NCBI GenBank assembly: GCA_007695205.1
Contig: REEF01000434.1
Coordinates: 1-27,765 of the forward strand
Reading direction: 5' to 3'
Length of the DNA: 27,765 nt
Source: Planctomycetaceae bacterium
Lineage (GTDB): Bacteria > Planctomycetota > Planctomycetia > Pirellulales > Pirellulaceae
Under the pieces are notes generated by a model. It saw only the letters and a program-made list of their open reading frames with translations, was not told the DNA's origin and did not search any database. This document shows positions 7,707 through 16,282 of the stretch, piece by piece. Position numbers and translations under genes: made by a program. Each line of letters starts with the position of its first letter. The stretch's first letter is position 1.

Positions 7707-10700
7707 TGGATCCCATTGTTTCATCGTTTCAATCCACCGCAGGATTTCGACTCGCTGCTTTTCGAAGACAGCGAACATTGTCAGGATCGCCATGCCCAGC
7801 CCGATGCCGAAGGCCCACCAGGGCCAGGAGTGTTGGATGGCTTGCGCCGCATGCCAGACCATGCTGATCACCGATAGCAATACAAAACTGGTCCCCAGAT
7901 ACAAAAACGCTCGAATGCGCAACGCCATGCCCAACAACACGCCCGCGACCGACAGACTGGCCAAGATCATCGGCGGCCACAGACTGGATCCGATCCCGCG
8001 TAGAAACATCTCGCCGGTCGAACTGACGTAGACCACCAAGACGCTGGCATAACGCAAGGCCGTTAACTGGGCGTCGGTCAGCCGGTGACGATTCAACTGG
8101 GCGGCGATCAAGACCGAAACGGCGGGAGGGATCAGCCAGAACTGCGGCCGCTGCCACAGCAAGAACCCATGGTCGAACAGCATGGCCCACAGCGCGCCGT
8201 TGCCGGCGATGACCGCCGCAGCCATGCTGGCCGCTGATCGCCGCAGGAGACTCAACAATACGTACATCGCGCCGACGACCAGCAGCAGCCCCGAGTAACT
8301 GGTCGCCTCGGCCACCACGACCCAGTAGCCCAGCGCGGGCAACAACGGCAGGAAGGCTCCGGTACCGACCAACGGCTCCGAAAGCACTCGCAGACCGCTG
8401 CGCTGGCACAGATGCCCGACCGTAACGCCCGCAAAGGCGATGGCCATGACCACGTACGGCCAATAGGGCAGCAGGAAGCCGCCAAACCATTCGGGACGGC
8501 AGAGATAGAGGTGGACGAATAGCAGCGCACCGGTCAACTCGGCCGCAAACACACATCCCATCCGCTGCGATTCGGACCACGTGGACAGCGTCCCACCCGT
8601 CTGCAATGCCAAGGCGATCAGCCCGGCGATCAAAGCGACCAGCACCACGGTGACCGCAACCACTTGGGCCGCGGGGATGAGTGGGCTGCCAAAGGGAAAA
8701 ACGACCAGCTCTAACGCGAGCACTCCCAGCAGGGCGAACACACCGGCGCACCCGTAGATTACGGCCGCGCGGCGGATGTCGCTTTGCCATGCGCTGCGTC
8801 TGTTCAGGCACCACGGGAGCAACACGCCATGGACAAATGTCAGTACCGACAAGGCCATCAGCAGCCGGAACGATCGTAATAGCAGACCGATCGAGTCCCA
8901 ACGATGCGGCGTCAGGTCTGCCCAGGCGACCAGGATGACAGCCAAGCCGGCCATCAGCAAGCTCAACAGGCCCATCCTCTGTCGCCGGTGCGGGTGGGAC
9001 CATGCGGCGATCCCGATCGCGAAAAACGCGGGTACCGAAGCCGCCCAATAACGCAATGGGCGATCCGCGAAGAGGGAGACCACGATCAAGGCGGCCAACG
9101 ATACCCACAGGGCCAGCAGCACACTGACGCTCGGCAACCACTCCTCGGTCCGTCGCTGGCCCACTTCCGGATCTCGGATGCCCAGCACCTCGCCCCACGT
9201 CACCAAAGGCCCAGACCACCGCCATAGCCATCCAGCCAGCATCACGTACGTAGCGACCACGACCAGCAAGGTGACATGCAATCGATCCGGTGTGAGCCCC
9301 AGGGCATCGATGATCAGCACGGCCAACATCAGCCCGCCAACGAACAGCCCGCCGATGGCGTGCCGCGCTCGATCGTCCCAGAGCGCAGCGGCCGTGACGC
9401 CGAGTATCCCTGCCGCTGCCCACCCGCCACCACCGCCTATCAAGTCGATCACGGGCACTTCGCGGACCAAGGAATTCACGGAATTCAGCGTGGCAGCAAA
9501 AAAACTCAGCGAGCTGAAACAGACCAGCGGCAGGATCGAGGCGACAACGTGCAATCGTGGTCCGCGGAACGCCGGTTCCAACCCCGTCGATCGTCCGCGC
9601 CGCTGCCACCAGAGTTCGACGCCCAGCCATACGGCCGCAGCCACCAGCAGTGCCATTAGATCGGCCACCATCAACTCGAAGATCGCTTGCGGTACATCGC
9701 GCTGCCAACGCTCCTGGAACGGCCCCACCCAGTAGATCGTCGTCGCGGCGACGGCGGCCAACGCTGCGCCATAACCCCAAAGCTGACGACGACACCGCAG
9801 CGAGAATGCAGCCCACAGCACGGCCACCGCCCCGCATGCTGCCACCGACCACCAAGGTGCCCACTCGTGCGGATTCGACCAGCCGCCTCGTAAACCCAAC
9901 GCCAGAACCAGCGCGCTGCTGCCGGCCGCTTCACGAATCAAGGCAGGATACCGAAGCCAGGCGACGGTCACCGTGGCGGTCAGCAACAGTCCGCCAACGG
10001 TCAGAACGTGATACGCCAGCCAATCCCGTAACGTATCCAGCGGATCGACGGCTGCCGCGATCAACGCTACCAGCAACCACCCGCAAGCGGCCAGGGTACG
10101 CAGCCGTGGAACGACGGTCGATGGTTGGCCAGTCCCAGTGTACCAGACGGCGGCGACACACGCCGCGAACCAACCGACGAACATCAGCGGTCGAGCCAGC
10201 GGCTGAGCCCATGGGTCGAGCTGGCCTGGTTCGACGACGACACTGATCGCGGCCCCGATCCCCAGCACGCCCAGCAACCCGACGGTCACATGAACTTGGA
10301 CATCCAACCAACCATCGTCCCCAGGACGCTCGGCTGCAACAATCCAAGGTCGTAGGGCCAGCCAGGCCAGCGAGTACCCGCCCAATCCTGCCAGATTCCA
10401 TTGCAGCAACCCGATCAGGAATCCCGGTTCTTCGGGCGAAGCCTGCAGCAGGAAAGCCAGCGACACGGCGTATTGCAGGATGACCGAACCAGCCAGGGCG
10501 AAGGGCGAATACCGCTCGCGCAACGCATGCCCCAGCAGCACGGCGACCAAGACGACCAGCGGAATGGCGTACGAAGCGGTCATACCGATGCGGGCAAAGA
10601 AGGAATCGCCGGGCACGTCACCGACCGACATCGATGCCGCACTGCGGATCGCGACGGCCGTGGTAATAGCCAGGATCGGACCCGCACCCAGAACCAAAGC

Positions 10701-13637
10701 CGCTCCGCGCGCGACCGAAGCAGCCGTTGCGGGGAACTCCCACGGCCCCAGCCACTCGAAGCGCGACAGTCTTTCGTGAATCGGGCTGCGGCACCAGAGG
10801 ATCAACGCAGTGACCAGCACGTAACCGGCAGACCACCAGCGCCACGCCGATGCCATGGCCTCGACCGGCGCCCCAGCAGTCAATAACAAGGTCCCGGCGG
10901 CCGCGATCAGCAACAGCCCCAGCAGCGCTGGAAGGCTTGCTCGATCCAGCAACCAAACGCCCCACGCCACGGCGACGATCGCCACCGCCATCCAGGTCTG
11001 CCCACCGGCGACCAGGATCGGTTCCGTCACGCCGCCGAAAACCTCCCACATCAACCCCGGCCAGACCACCGCCACGCCCAACGCCGTCGCGATCCACGTC
11101 AGCGCTCCTAACAGCCACTGATCCATGGGCGTCTCTGGTGGCCATCCGGATCGCAGCAAGGTAGCGACAGCCTCTTGACGACGAACCGCTCGACGTACCA
11201 AGCACCAGCCCAGGCACCAAAGCCCCAAGACGATCGTCTGCAGTTGCAAGAACTGAGCCCAACCCACATTGTCCCGGATCGGCCACCGCGAAGGATCCCA
11301 TCCCGCCACCGCGTAGATCAATGCCAGCGAGGCGATCGCTTGGAAGACGGCCCATGCGGCCGGGCGTCGGTAGATGGCCGCAGCGACCAGCCAGGCCACC
11401 GAAACCAGTGCCAAATCGATGGCCGACGGCACGAAAGCGAAATCGCGAACCGGAAGAACCCCGGATGCCGCAATCAACGACGTGCCCAGGCTGCTGGCCG
11501 TCAGTATCGGGATCACGGTCTGCCAGCTTCGGTCCCAGCGTTGCCGGACGGTCTGGCGGATTTCCGGCAACGCCAAGCCGAACGCCGTCAGAGCAACGGT
11601 CAACGAGTGAACCACCAGCGCGTGGGTCCAAGGTCGGTACGGTTGGATTTGCCAAGCGGTCAGCCACCCGATACCGATCGGGTTCTGCCACACAGCATGC
11701 AGCAACGCCGCAAACCACAAACCGGTCGCCGTCCAAGCCAATGCCCGCTCGATCTCCAGACTGGCGATGATCCTCCAGCGGCCTATCGCCCAGGTCGCCA
11801 GCAGGGAGATGATCGCATAGAAGGCGAAAATCGGGGTGGTCAGCGCCAGGTCCCGGCCGCCACCGAACCCATCCCAGAACGCGATCAACAGACTCAGGAT
11901 ACTCAAAGCACCCGCCGACGCCAGGCACGCCAGATTGTCCGAACGACGGCCCTGTCGCTCCCAGCCCACCCCCGCCAACACCGCCAGGATACTGAACGTC
12001 AACAATACCAGGCCGCTGCGCCCGGCCAGCAGCCAGCCGGTCACGTGCTGCACCGTTTGTGGTCCCGTCCATGTCAGATTGGCTTGCCACACGTGGAAAC
12101 CGATCAGTCCGGCCAACGCCGCACAACCGATCGCCGGAACATGCAGTGCGGGCAATCGCCCCGCGACGGCCAGCGGGGTCAGTATGGCAAAATTCAACGT
12201 CCCGACCAGGATCAGCAGATTCGGACGAGGCCAGGCCAGCACCAGCGCGGCGAGCATCAACATCCCACCGGCCACCGCCAAGGCAGTACCGCTGGTCCGC
12301 ACCATCGCCAGGGCTCGCGATTCCACACGTCGATGGACCAGCAGCCCGCTGGCCAAAATCGCCACCGCCATCAGGCTCAGCACCGGCGAGAGATTGGCTG
12401 CCGCTTCTCGCAACGCGGGGGCATGGGACAGCAGCAGAGCGATCGGTGGCAGGAAGCTGAAGGTCGCGATGCCCAACACGAGAAAAATCTGCTGAGCGCG
12501 CCGCGTCGATAGTCGCGGCCACGTGGCCGCTTGCAGCACCTGGCTGAGCACCGCGACCAGATAACCGATCAACGGCACAGCCAGCAGCAACCCGGTACCG
12601 GTCGCGGTCAACGGCACGGATGACTGGCGGTCGACAATCAATTGGCCTGCCGAGGTGGCGAGCACGGCGACGGTCAAACGCCACCAGCCGGCTCCGATCA
12701 ATGCTCGGCCGCCGGAGAACGTGATCCCGCCACAGACCACCAAGCCCAATGCCACGGCAGCCAGGTACCAAGGATCGGTCACCGAACGCTGGTCCGGGCC
12801 GGATAACACGATCGCCGCGACGAAATTCAGCGGCGTCAGCAACATCGCGATGATCAGCACCCCGCGACTGGTCGCCTGCAGATTCCAGCGACGCAGCGTG
12901 TACATCCCGGCACCGTAAATCGCCAGCGTGATCATGAGGAAGATCAACGCCGGAAAATACGGGATCGTGTCGCTCAATGTGGCTCGCAGACTGATCACCA
13001 GCCCCACCGCACTACCGACGATCAGCAACCCGCTGACCAGTTCGCCCCAACGGATATTCCGCTGAGCCATGAACGACTGCATGACATCCGCCAACGTCCG
13101 ACTCGCTCGCGATGGACGACCGGCCGGCGTCGCGTGCTGCCGATCCAGCGAATACCTGCTGCCCGATGGTTGGGCAGGCGAAGGCGAAGGGGACGTTGCC
13201 GATGGTGCTGATGGTTCGGGTGTTGCCGGTGTTGCCGTTGGTGCCGAAGGCGTCGGTGGTTCGACCAGAATGGCATCGTACACCGGGGCGGGCTCGCGCT
13301 CCGATTCGCCGGCGCCCTCCGAAGCTGGCCGCGCGTCGGTCCGTCCGGAACGCACCCTTTGCTCGAACTGCACCAACTGTTCGACCAGCGCTCCATGTTC
13401 CTGGCGGTCCATCCAACCGCGATGGAGCAATCGAGCCAGGTGATGGTGGGTCGCTTGCAGGTCTTTCTGCCAGGAATCGGTCGAGGCTCTCTGGCCGCCC
13501 AATAGTTCCTGCAGCCCGCGAAAGACAAAGCGGCACAAGGCGGCCATCATGACCCAGATCGCGTGCCCGATGCAGGTCAACAGGGCCAGCACCACCAGCA
13601 GACTGCACAGGACGCCCAATGTTTCCACGATCGGCAC
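7704..13637 (-). CDS. Giant polytopic membrane protein of unknown function (1977 residues)
   Basis: I do not recognise a characterised family. The N-terminus has a hydrophobic segment (about residues 5-38), then a soluble stretch of roughly 150 residues with helical (LEQ-rich) and Pro/Ala/Ser-rich parts. From RNIRWGELVSGLLIVGSAVG (about residue 190) to the end it is an almost unbroken series of hydrophobic helices, dozens of them, separated by short loops rich in Arg, Trp and Pro. The RNIRWGELV-type junction recalls large planctomycete membrane proteins and resembles DUF2157/DUF2339-like multi-pass proteins in style; this is impressionistic. No transporter or glycosyltransferase signature was seen. 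The start is a GTG at 13637 with only a weak ribosome binding site, so the first residues are uncertain. Its TAA stop is supplied by repeat copy A. It appears to be transcribed alone. Confidence 0.8.
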   Translation of the reverse strand: MPIVETLGVLCSLLVVLALLTCIGHAIWVMMAALCRFVFRGLQELLGGQRASTDSWQKDLQATHHHLARLLHRGWMDRQEHGALVEQLVQFEQRVRSGRTDARPASEGAGESEREPAPVYDAILVEPPTPSAPTATPATPEPSAPSATSPSPSPAQPSGSRYSLDRQHATPAGRPSRASRTLADVMQSFMAQRNIRWGELVSGLLIVGSAVGLVISLRATLSDTIPYFPALIFLMITLAIYGAGMYTLRRWNLQATSRGVLIIAMLLTPLNFVAAIVLSGPDQRSVTDPWYLAAVALGLVVCGGITFSGGRALIGAGWWRLTVAVLATSAGQLIVDRQSSVPLTATGTGLLLAVPLIGYLVAVLSQVLQAATWPRLSTRRAQQIFLVLGIATFSFLPPIALLLSHAPALREAAANLSPVLSLMAVAILASGLLVHRRVESRALAMVRTSGTALAVAGGMLMLAALVLAWPRPNLLILVGTLNFAILTPLAVAGRLPALHVPAIGCAALAGLIGFHVWQANLTWTGPQTVQHVTGWLLAGRSGLVLLTFSILAVLAGVGWERQGRRSDNLACLASAGALSILSLLIAFWDGFGGGRDLALTTPIFAFYAIISLLATWAIGRWRIIASLEIERALAWTATGLWFAALLHAVWQNPIGIGWLTAWQIQPYRPWTHALVVHSLTVALTAFGLALPEIRQTVRQRWDRSWQTVIPILTASSLGTSLIAASGVLPVRDFAFVPSAIDLALVSVAWLVAAAIYRRPAAWAVFQAIASLALIYAVAGWDPSRWPIRDNVGWAQFLQLQTIVLGLWCLGWCLVRRAVRRQEAVATLLRSGWPPETPMDQWLLGALTWIATALGVAVVWPGLMWEVFGGVTEPILVAGGQTWMAVAIVAVAWGVWLLDRASLPALLGLLLIAAAGTLLLTAGAPVEAMASAWRWWSAGYVLVTALILWCRSPIHERLSRFEWLGPWEFPATAASVARGAALVLGAGPILAITTAVAIRSAASMSVGDVPGDSFFARIGMTASYAIPLVVLVAVLLGHALRERYSPFALAGSVILQYAVSLAFLLQASPEEPGFLIGLLQWNLAGLGGYSLAWLALRPWIVAAERPGDDGWLDVQVHVTVGLLGVLGIGAAISVVVEPGQLDPWAQPLARPLMFVGWFAACVAAVWYTGTGQPSTVVPRLRTLAACGWLLVALIAAAVDPLDTLRDWLAYHVLTVGGLLLTATVTVAWLRYPALIREAAGSSALVLALGLRGGWSNPHEWAPWWSVAACGAVAVLWAAFSLRCRRQLWGYGAALAAVAATTIYWVGPFQERWQRDVPQAIFELMVADLMALLVAAAVWLGVELWWQRRGRSTGLEPAFRGPRLHVVASILPLVCFSSLSFFAATLNSVNSLVREVPVIDLIGGGGGWAAAGILGVTAAALWDDRARHAIGGLFVGGLMLAVLIIDALGLTPDRLHVTLLVVVATYVMLAGWLWRWSGPLVTWGEVLGIRDPEVGQRRTEEWLPSVSVLLALWVSLAALIVVSLFADRPLRYWAASVPAFFAIGIAAWSHPHRRQRMGLLSLLMAGLAVILVAWADLTPHRWDSIGLLLRSFRLLMALSVLTFVHGVLLPWCLNRRSAWQSDIRRAAVIYGCAGVFALLGVLALELVVFPFGSPLIPAAQVVAVTVVLVALIAGLIALALQTGGTLSTWSESQRMGCVFAAELTGALLFVHLYLCRPEWFGGFLLPYWPYVVMAIAFAGVTVGHLCQRSGLRVLSEPLVGTGAFLPLLPALGYWVVVAEATSYSGLLLVVGAMYVLLSLLRRSAASMAAAVIAGNGALWAMLFDHGFLLWQRPQFWLIPPAVSVLIAAQLNRHRLTDAQLTALRYASVLVVYVSSTGEMFLRGIGSSLWPPMILASLSVAGVLLGMALRIRAFLYLGTSFVLLSVISMVWHAAQAIQHSWPWWAFGIGLGMAILTMFAVFEKQRVEILRWIETMKQWDP

Positions 13638-13703
13638 TCACCGGAACTTAAAGAACACTCACGTACGCACCGTGCGCAGATCTTTACGCACAATAAGTCT
13701 AGG

Positions 13704-13865
13704 TTACTTCTTGGCCTGCGACAAGAAGTCGAAACCGCTGGCACGGAAGTTGATGGCGATTGCCTCAGGGTTCGCAGCTCGGGCAGCAGGCGAAGTTTGC
13801 GGAGCCCCGCGGCGGTGACCTGCGTGTCGTGGATGCCCCCGACAGGAGACTGGAAAAACATTTCC
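13704..13865 (-). pseudogene. Remnant of a leucine-rich-repeat protein gene, frameshifted
   Basis: The minus strand reads GGIHDTQVTAAGLRKLRLLP followed by ELRTL. The TQVT-x-AGL-x-x-L-x-x-LPxLRxL pattern is that of planctomycete leucine-rich repeats. The pattern breaks near 13765; moving two bases restores a compatible continuation, AIAINFRASGFDFLSQAKK, which ends at TAA (13704-13706). There is no start codon, ribosome binding site or preserved full repeat array. It looks like a decayed 3' end of such a gene, but the stretch is short and the call rests on one repeat. Confidence 0.4.
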
Positions 13866-13899
13866 CGGTCATCGTCGTGCGTCCCGAGCTCGCATCTTT

Positions 13900-13978
13900 G
13901 TAGGTTGGGACTCTGTCCCGACCGAGTCGGGTCGGGTCGGGTCGGGTCACCTCGGGTCGGGTCGGAGACCCAACCTAC
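13900..13978. repeat. Inverted repeat enclosing a GGGTC pentanucleotide tandem repeat
   Basis: GTAGGTTGGG (13900-13909) pairs with CCCAACCTAC (13969-13978), and the arms continue inward with mismatches (ACTCTGTCCCGACC against GGTCGGAGACC). Between them the pentamer TCGGG repeats four times, is interrupted by ACC, and repeats twice more. It lies 17 bases past the stop of the sialidase-like gene, where it could also act as a terminator. It resembles short dispersed repeats rather than coding sequence. Confidence 0.7.
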
Positions 13979-13994
13979 TTTCTGACACCTTTTC

Positions 13995-15434
13995 TTACAG
14001 TCGCACGCGGGCATAGCTTAAGGTATTGGCGGGTCCATCGGCGCGGATGCCGAATAGGTCCAGGATATTCGAGGGTGGCGAGCCGCCGCGGGGAGTGGCG
14101 GTAAAGGCCATGCGCATCGGGTGTGCCAAAGGCAAAACGAAAGGCGACCCTAGGGTGCCGTCGGCCAGTAGTTCGACCATGCGGTTTTCCGAGACGCGTT
14201 GTCCTTGGCTGTCCGTACCCGCTACGTAATACCAGGCGAACAACCGATTATCGGGCGTGATCTGGAATCGAGGCTGGCTGCTCTGCGGGATCTCGCTGCC
14301 CAAACCTTCTCCGCCTTCGATCAGCGTGCCGCGATGGACGACTCGGCCGTCGCGGACGATGGCGTGCTTGATGGCATGGGTCAGCTTGATGTCCGGGAAG
14401 TATTCGTCGCGCAGTCTCCTGTCCATCGGGCCCTCGTACCACAACACGTGCGCCGCACCGTCCGGAGCGACCCACAGATCGCCGGGAAAGAGCCAGCCGC
14501 CGTTGCTCATCGTGCTGCCCACCTCCAGCCACTCGGCGAACGGCGTCGTGGTGATATCGGGCGTCCAGGTGATCATCATCCGTCGGCGGTTTGCCAACGA
14601 CCCCAACTGGCGCCGCGCCGACTGGCCGTCCAGGATCTTCGCCAACTGGTCTTCGCCCGCCCGATCCCAGTTGGCGTAGGAGACACAGCCCGTCACGGTG
14701 ACGGCTCGGTCTTTCAGCACGACGCTACCGTAGTTGTAACGATGGAGATTGTGGCCGGGCACATAGGCGTGAATGTCGCCTTCGCGGCTGGGCACATTCA
14801 TCAATCTGCCGGCCGCCCAGGTGCCGTCGCTTTTCAACAAGGCCCATTCCTTGTGCGAGTACCCGATCTGGTTCAGCATGATCGCCTCTTGCGAATCGGC
14901 GTCCGCGGCGAAGAAGCGGTACGAGTGTTCGGTGAACTGCGGATCGCCATCCCAAGCAGGGGAGAGAGTCTTTGGCGGCCTTTTGGGATTTGCCGCACGG
15001 AACTCGAGTAATTCGGGCCGCGCTGGGCCGGCCCGGCGCTGCGGGTCGGTGACCAAGGTCGGGTTGACGGACATCAGCAGACGACCGTCGGGAAACACGA
15101 CCAGCGGGCATGGCTCTCGCGTCCGTTCCCCAGGATCAACCTGCTGCAGTTCCCACCCGGCCGCATCGCGTTTCCACAGCATCCAGCGAACGTTGTGTAA
15201 CGGCTGGAAGTCCGGCAGAGTTTCCAGCCCCGGAGCGAACAGGGTGTCGCCCAGACGGACCAGGGCCGGCGCGCCGAAACACCATGTCGGCCCCGCGCCG
15301 TTGTTGGCGGGCTCGTAAGCGTATACCTGCTCCTCGATCTCGACCTTCGGCTGGACGATCGCGAAACGGTCGTCGCCCCGAAGCGATGGAACGAGCAGAA
15401 GGATCAGCGACACAAACATACACGAACGAAACAT
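13995..15434 (-). CDS. Secreted sialidase-like (BNR / beta-propeller) protein
   Basis: Predicted exported protein of 479 residues. It starts with a clear signal peptide (FRSCMFVSLILLLVPSLRG) followed by a charged mature N-terminus. The body contains repeated beta-strand segments with DG turns, such as VFPDGRLLMSVNPTL, LLKSDGTWAAGRLM, VAPDGAAHVLWYEG and ITPDNRLFAWYYV, in the style of neuraminidase/BNR propeller domains. I could not assign catalytic sialidase residues, so a glycan-binding or non-enzymatic propeller is equally possible. The ATG at 15434 is set by a strong ribosome binding site seven bases upstream; the frame stays open 11 codons further, to 15467. It is probably transcribed on its own: a 120-base gap and then repeat copy B separate it from the upstream globin gene. 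Confidence 0.65.
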   Translation of the reverse strand: MFRSCMFVSLILLLVPSLRGDDRFAIVQPKVEIEEQVYAYEPANNGAGPTWCFGAPALVRLGDTLFAPGLETLPDFQPLHNVRWMLWKRDAAGWELQQVDPGERTREPCPLVVFPDGRLLMSVNPTLVTDPQRRAGPARPELLEFRAANPKRPPKTLSPAWDGDPQFTEHSYRFFAADADSQEAIMLNQIGYSHKEWALLKSDGTWAAGRLMNVPSREGDIHAYVPGHNLHRYNYGSVVLKDRAVTVTGCVSYANWDRAGEDQLAKILDGQSARRQLGSLANRRRMMITWTPDITTTPFAEWLEVGSTMSNGGWLFPGDLWVAPDGAAHVLWYEGPMDRRLRDEYFPDIKLTHAIKHAIVRDGRVVHRGTLIEGGEGLGSEIPQSSQPRFQITPDNRLFAWYYVAGTDSQGQRVSENRMVELLADGTLGSPFVLPLAHPMRMAFTATPRGGSPPSNILDLFGIRADGPANTLSYARVRL

Positions 15435-15441
15435 GGCGAAT

Positions 15442-15449
15442 CCCTCCTC
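15442..15449 (-). promoter_or_regulatory. Strong ribosome binding site of the sialidase-like gene
   Basis: The minus strand reads GAGGAGGG seven bases before the ATG at 15434. It is the strongest Shine-Dalgarno match noticed in the window. It decides this start over the in-frame ATG at 15467. Confidence 0.8.
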
Positions 15450-15553
15450 GATAAGTAAATGTAGCAAACGACGCCGACCGAGATACCGATCCCAATACTG
15501 TAGATGGTAGAAGGCCTGTCATCCAGAGCACCAACGCCACCGGCTGCCCCTGG

Positions 15554-15724
15554 TAAGCACCCGGCCAGGAGTTTCTTGTCAATCAAGGCAGCCTTGCATG
15601 GGTGACGCGGGCGGGGTCGGGAGTCGTTTTCGGCCAACGACCAACCACATGGAACACGCTTTCGCCGAAAACGACTCCCGACCCCTTCCGCCGATTCCAC
15701 CAAGAAAGACCTGGCCGGGTGCTT
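15554..15724 (+). mobile_element. Dispersed palindromic element, copy B (complete, MITE-like)
   Basis: This copy has two nested inverted repeats. The outer arms are 24 bases at 15555-15578 and 15701-15724 (AAGCACCCGGCCAGG against CCTGGCCGGGTGCTT, with two mismatches further in). The inner arms are 21 bases, perfect, at 15613-15633 and 15665-15685 (GGGGTCGGGAGTCG against CGACTCCCGACCCC). The spacer (34 bases) and loop (31 bases) have exactly the lengths seen in copy A, although their sequences differ at many positions. It has no gene inside and no clear target-site duplication. Terminal inverted repeats, small size and two diverged copies fit a non-autonomous mobile element or a REPIN-like repeat. 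It lies between the globin and sialidase-like genes. Confidence 0.8.
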
Positions 15725-15742
15725 CGGTGACCGTTCCCGTAC

Positions 15743-16153
15743 TCAGACGGTCATTCGCTCCTCGTAGCCCTGGAACATCCGATCGCGAGCGTTTTCGATG
15801 GCCGCTCGCCATTGCTGGGCCAGATCCTCGGACCAATCGTCACCATGGAAACGCTGCATCGTGGTCAGCATCGCCTCGATCCACTGATCGAAAGCAAAGC
15901 GAGGAATCTCCAGTTGGTGATGCTTCGTGCCCAGGTATTGCAAGTACTGTTCAACCGCCGGACTGGGACTCGAATCAAAACGCTCGACGATCATCAGCGT
16001 CGTGGTCAGCAGGACCTGTTGACGCGAAAAATCGACTCGATCGAACAGTGGCCGATACTCCGGATATTGCGTGAGAAAATGTTCGTAGAACATCGAAGCA
16101 AGCTGATCCTTGGCCTCCAGAATCCGCTGCAGACTTTGATGTATGTTCATCAT
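15743..16153 (-). CDS. Single-domain haemoglobin (flavohaemoglobin-type globin domain)
   Basis: Haem protein of 136 residues, the length of a lone globin domain without the reductase half of Hmp. FYEHFLTQYPEYRPLF (residues 22-37) matches the B helix and CD corner of Hmp-like globins, with Y23 at the B10 position that binds the haem ligand in NO dioxygenases. GTKHHQLEIP (75-84) provides the proximal His, probably H78, in the family's K-H context. The C-terminal WSEDLAQQWRAAIENARDRM matches the G/H helices. NO or O2 chemistry is the likely role, with electrons from a separate reductase. ATG codons at 16153 and 16150 are adjacent; no strong ribosome binding site separates them. It lies downstream of the universal stress protein gene and has its own TATAAT box. 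Confidence 0.85.
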   Translation of the reverse strand: MMNIHQSLQRILEAKDQLASMFYEHFLTQYPEYRPLFDRVDFSRQQVLLTTTLMIVERFDSSPSPAVEQYLQYLGTKHHQLEIPRFAFDQWIEAMLTTMQRFHGDDWSEDLAQQWRAAIENARDRMFQGYEERMTV

Positions 16154-16178
16154 AAAAGATTCTTTTGGATAAGCGAAA

Positions 16179-16213
16179 ATCGAGCCCTGCCCCAGAATTA
16201 TACCTGGCTCGAT
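16179..16213 (-). promoter_or_regulatory. Globin promoter -10 box inside an 8-bp inverted repeat, candidate operator
   Basis: On the minus strand a perfect TATAAT lies at 16202-16197, 44 bases before the globin start; the -35 region is poor. It is framed by ATCGAGCC (16179-16186) and GGCTCGAT (16206-16213), a perfect 8-bp inverted repeat with a 19-base spacer. A dimeric regulator bound there would cover the -10 region, as expected for a repressor or for an activator that compensates for the weak -35. The regulator is unknown. Confidence 0.5.
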
Positions 16214-16282
16214 CCGCTCCGTTTACCGCCGAGGCCATGGAAATCCGAGTTTTTTTTGAATTGTCTAAAATTATGCGGAACG

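Noticed and set aside
7729..9864. 711-codon open frame on the minus strand within the same gene
   Set aside because: Also a shifted frame of the giant gene with Arg/Gly-rich composition and no family motif.
11175..12512. 445-codon open frame on the plus strand
   Set aside because: Antisense to the giant gene; its product is Gln/Arg/Pro-rich low complexity and has no ribosome binding site.
10618..12771. 717-codon open frame on the minus strand within the giant membrane-protein gene
   Set aside because: It is a shifted frame of the same strand; the translation is rich in Gly, Arg and Asp without hydrophobic helices, as expected from a GC-rich shadow. The 1977-residue frame covers it completely.
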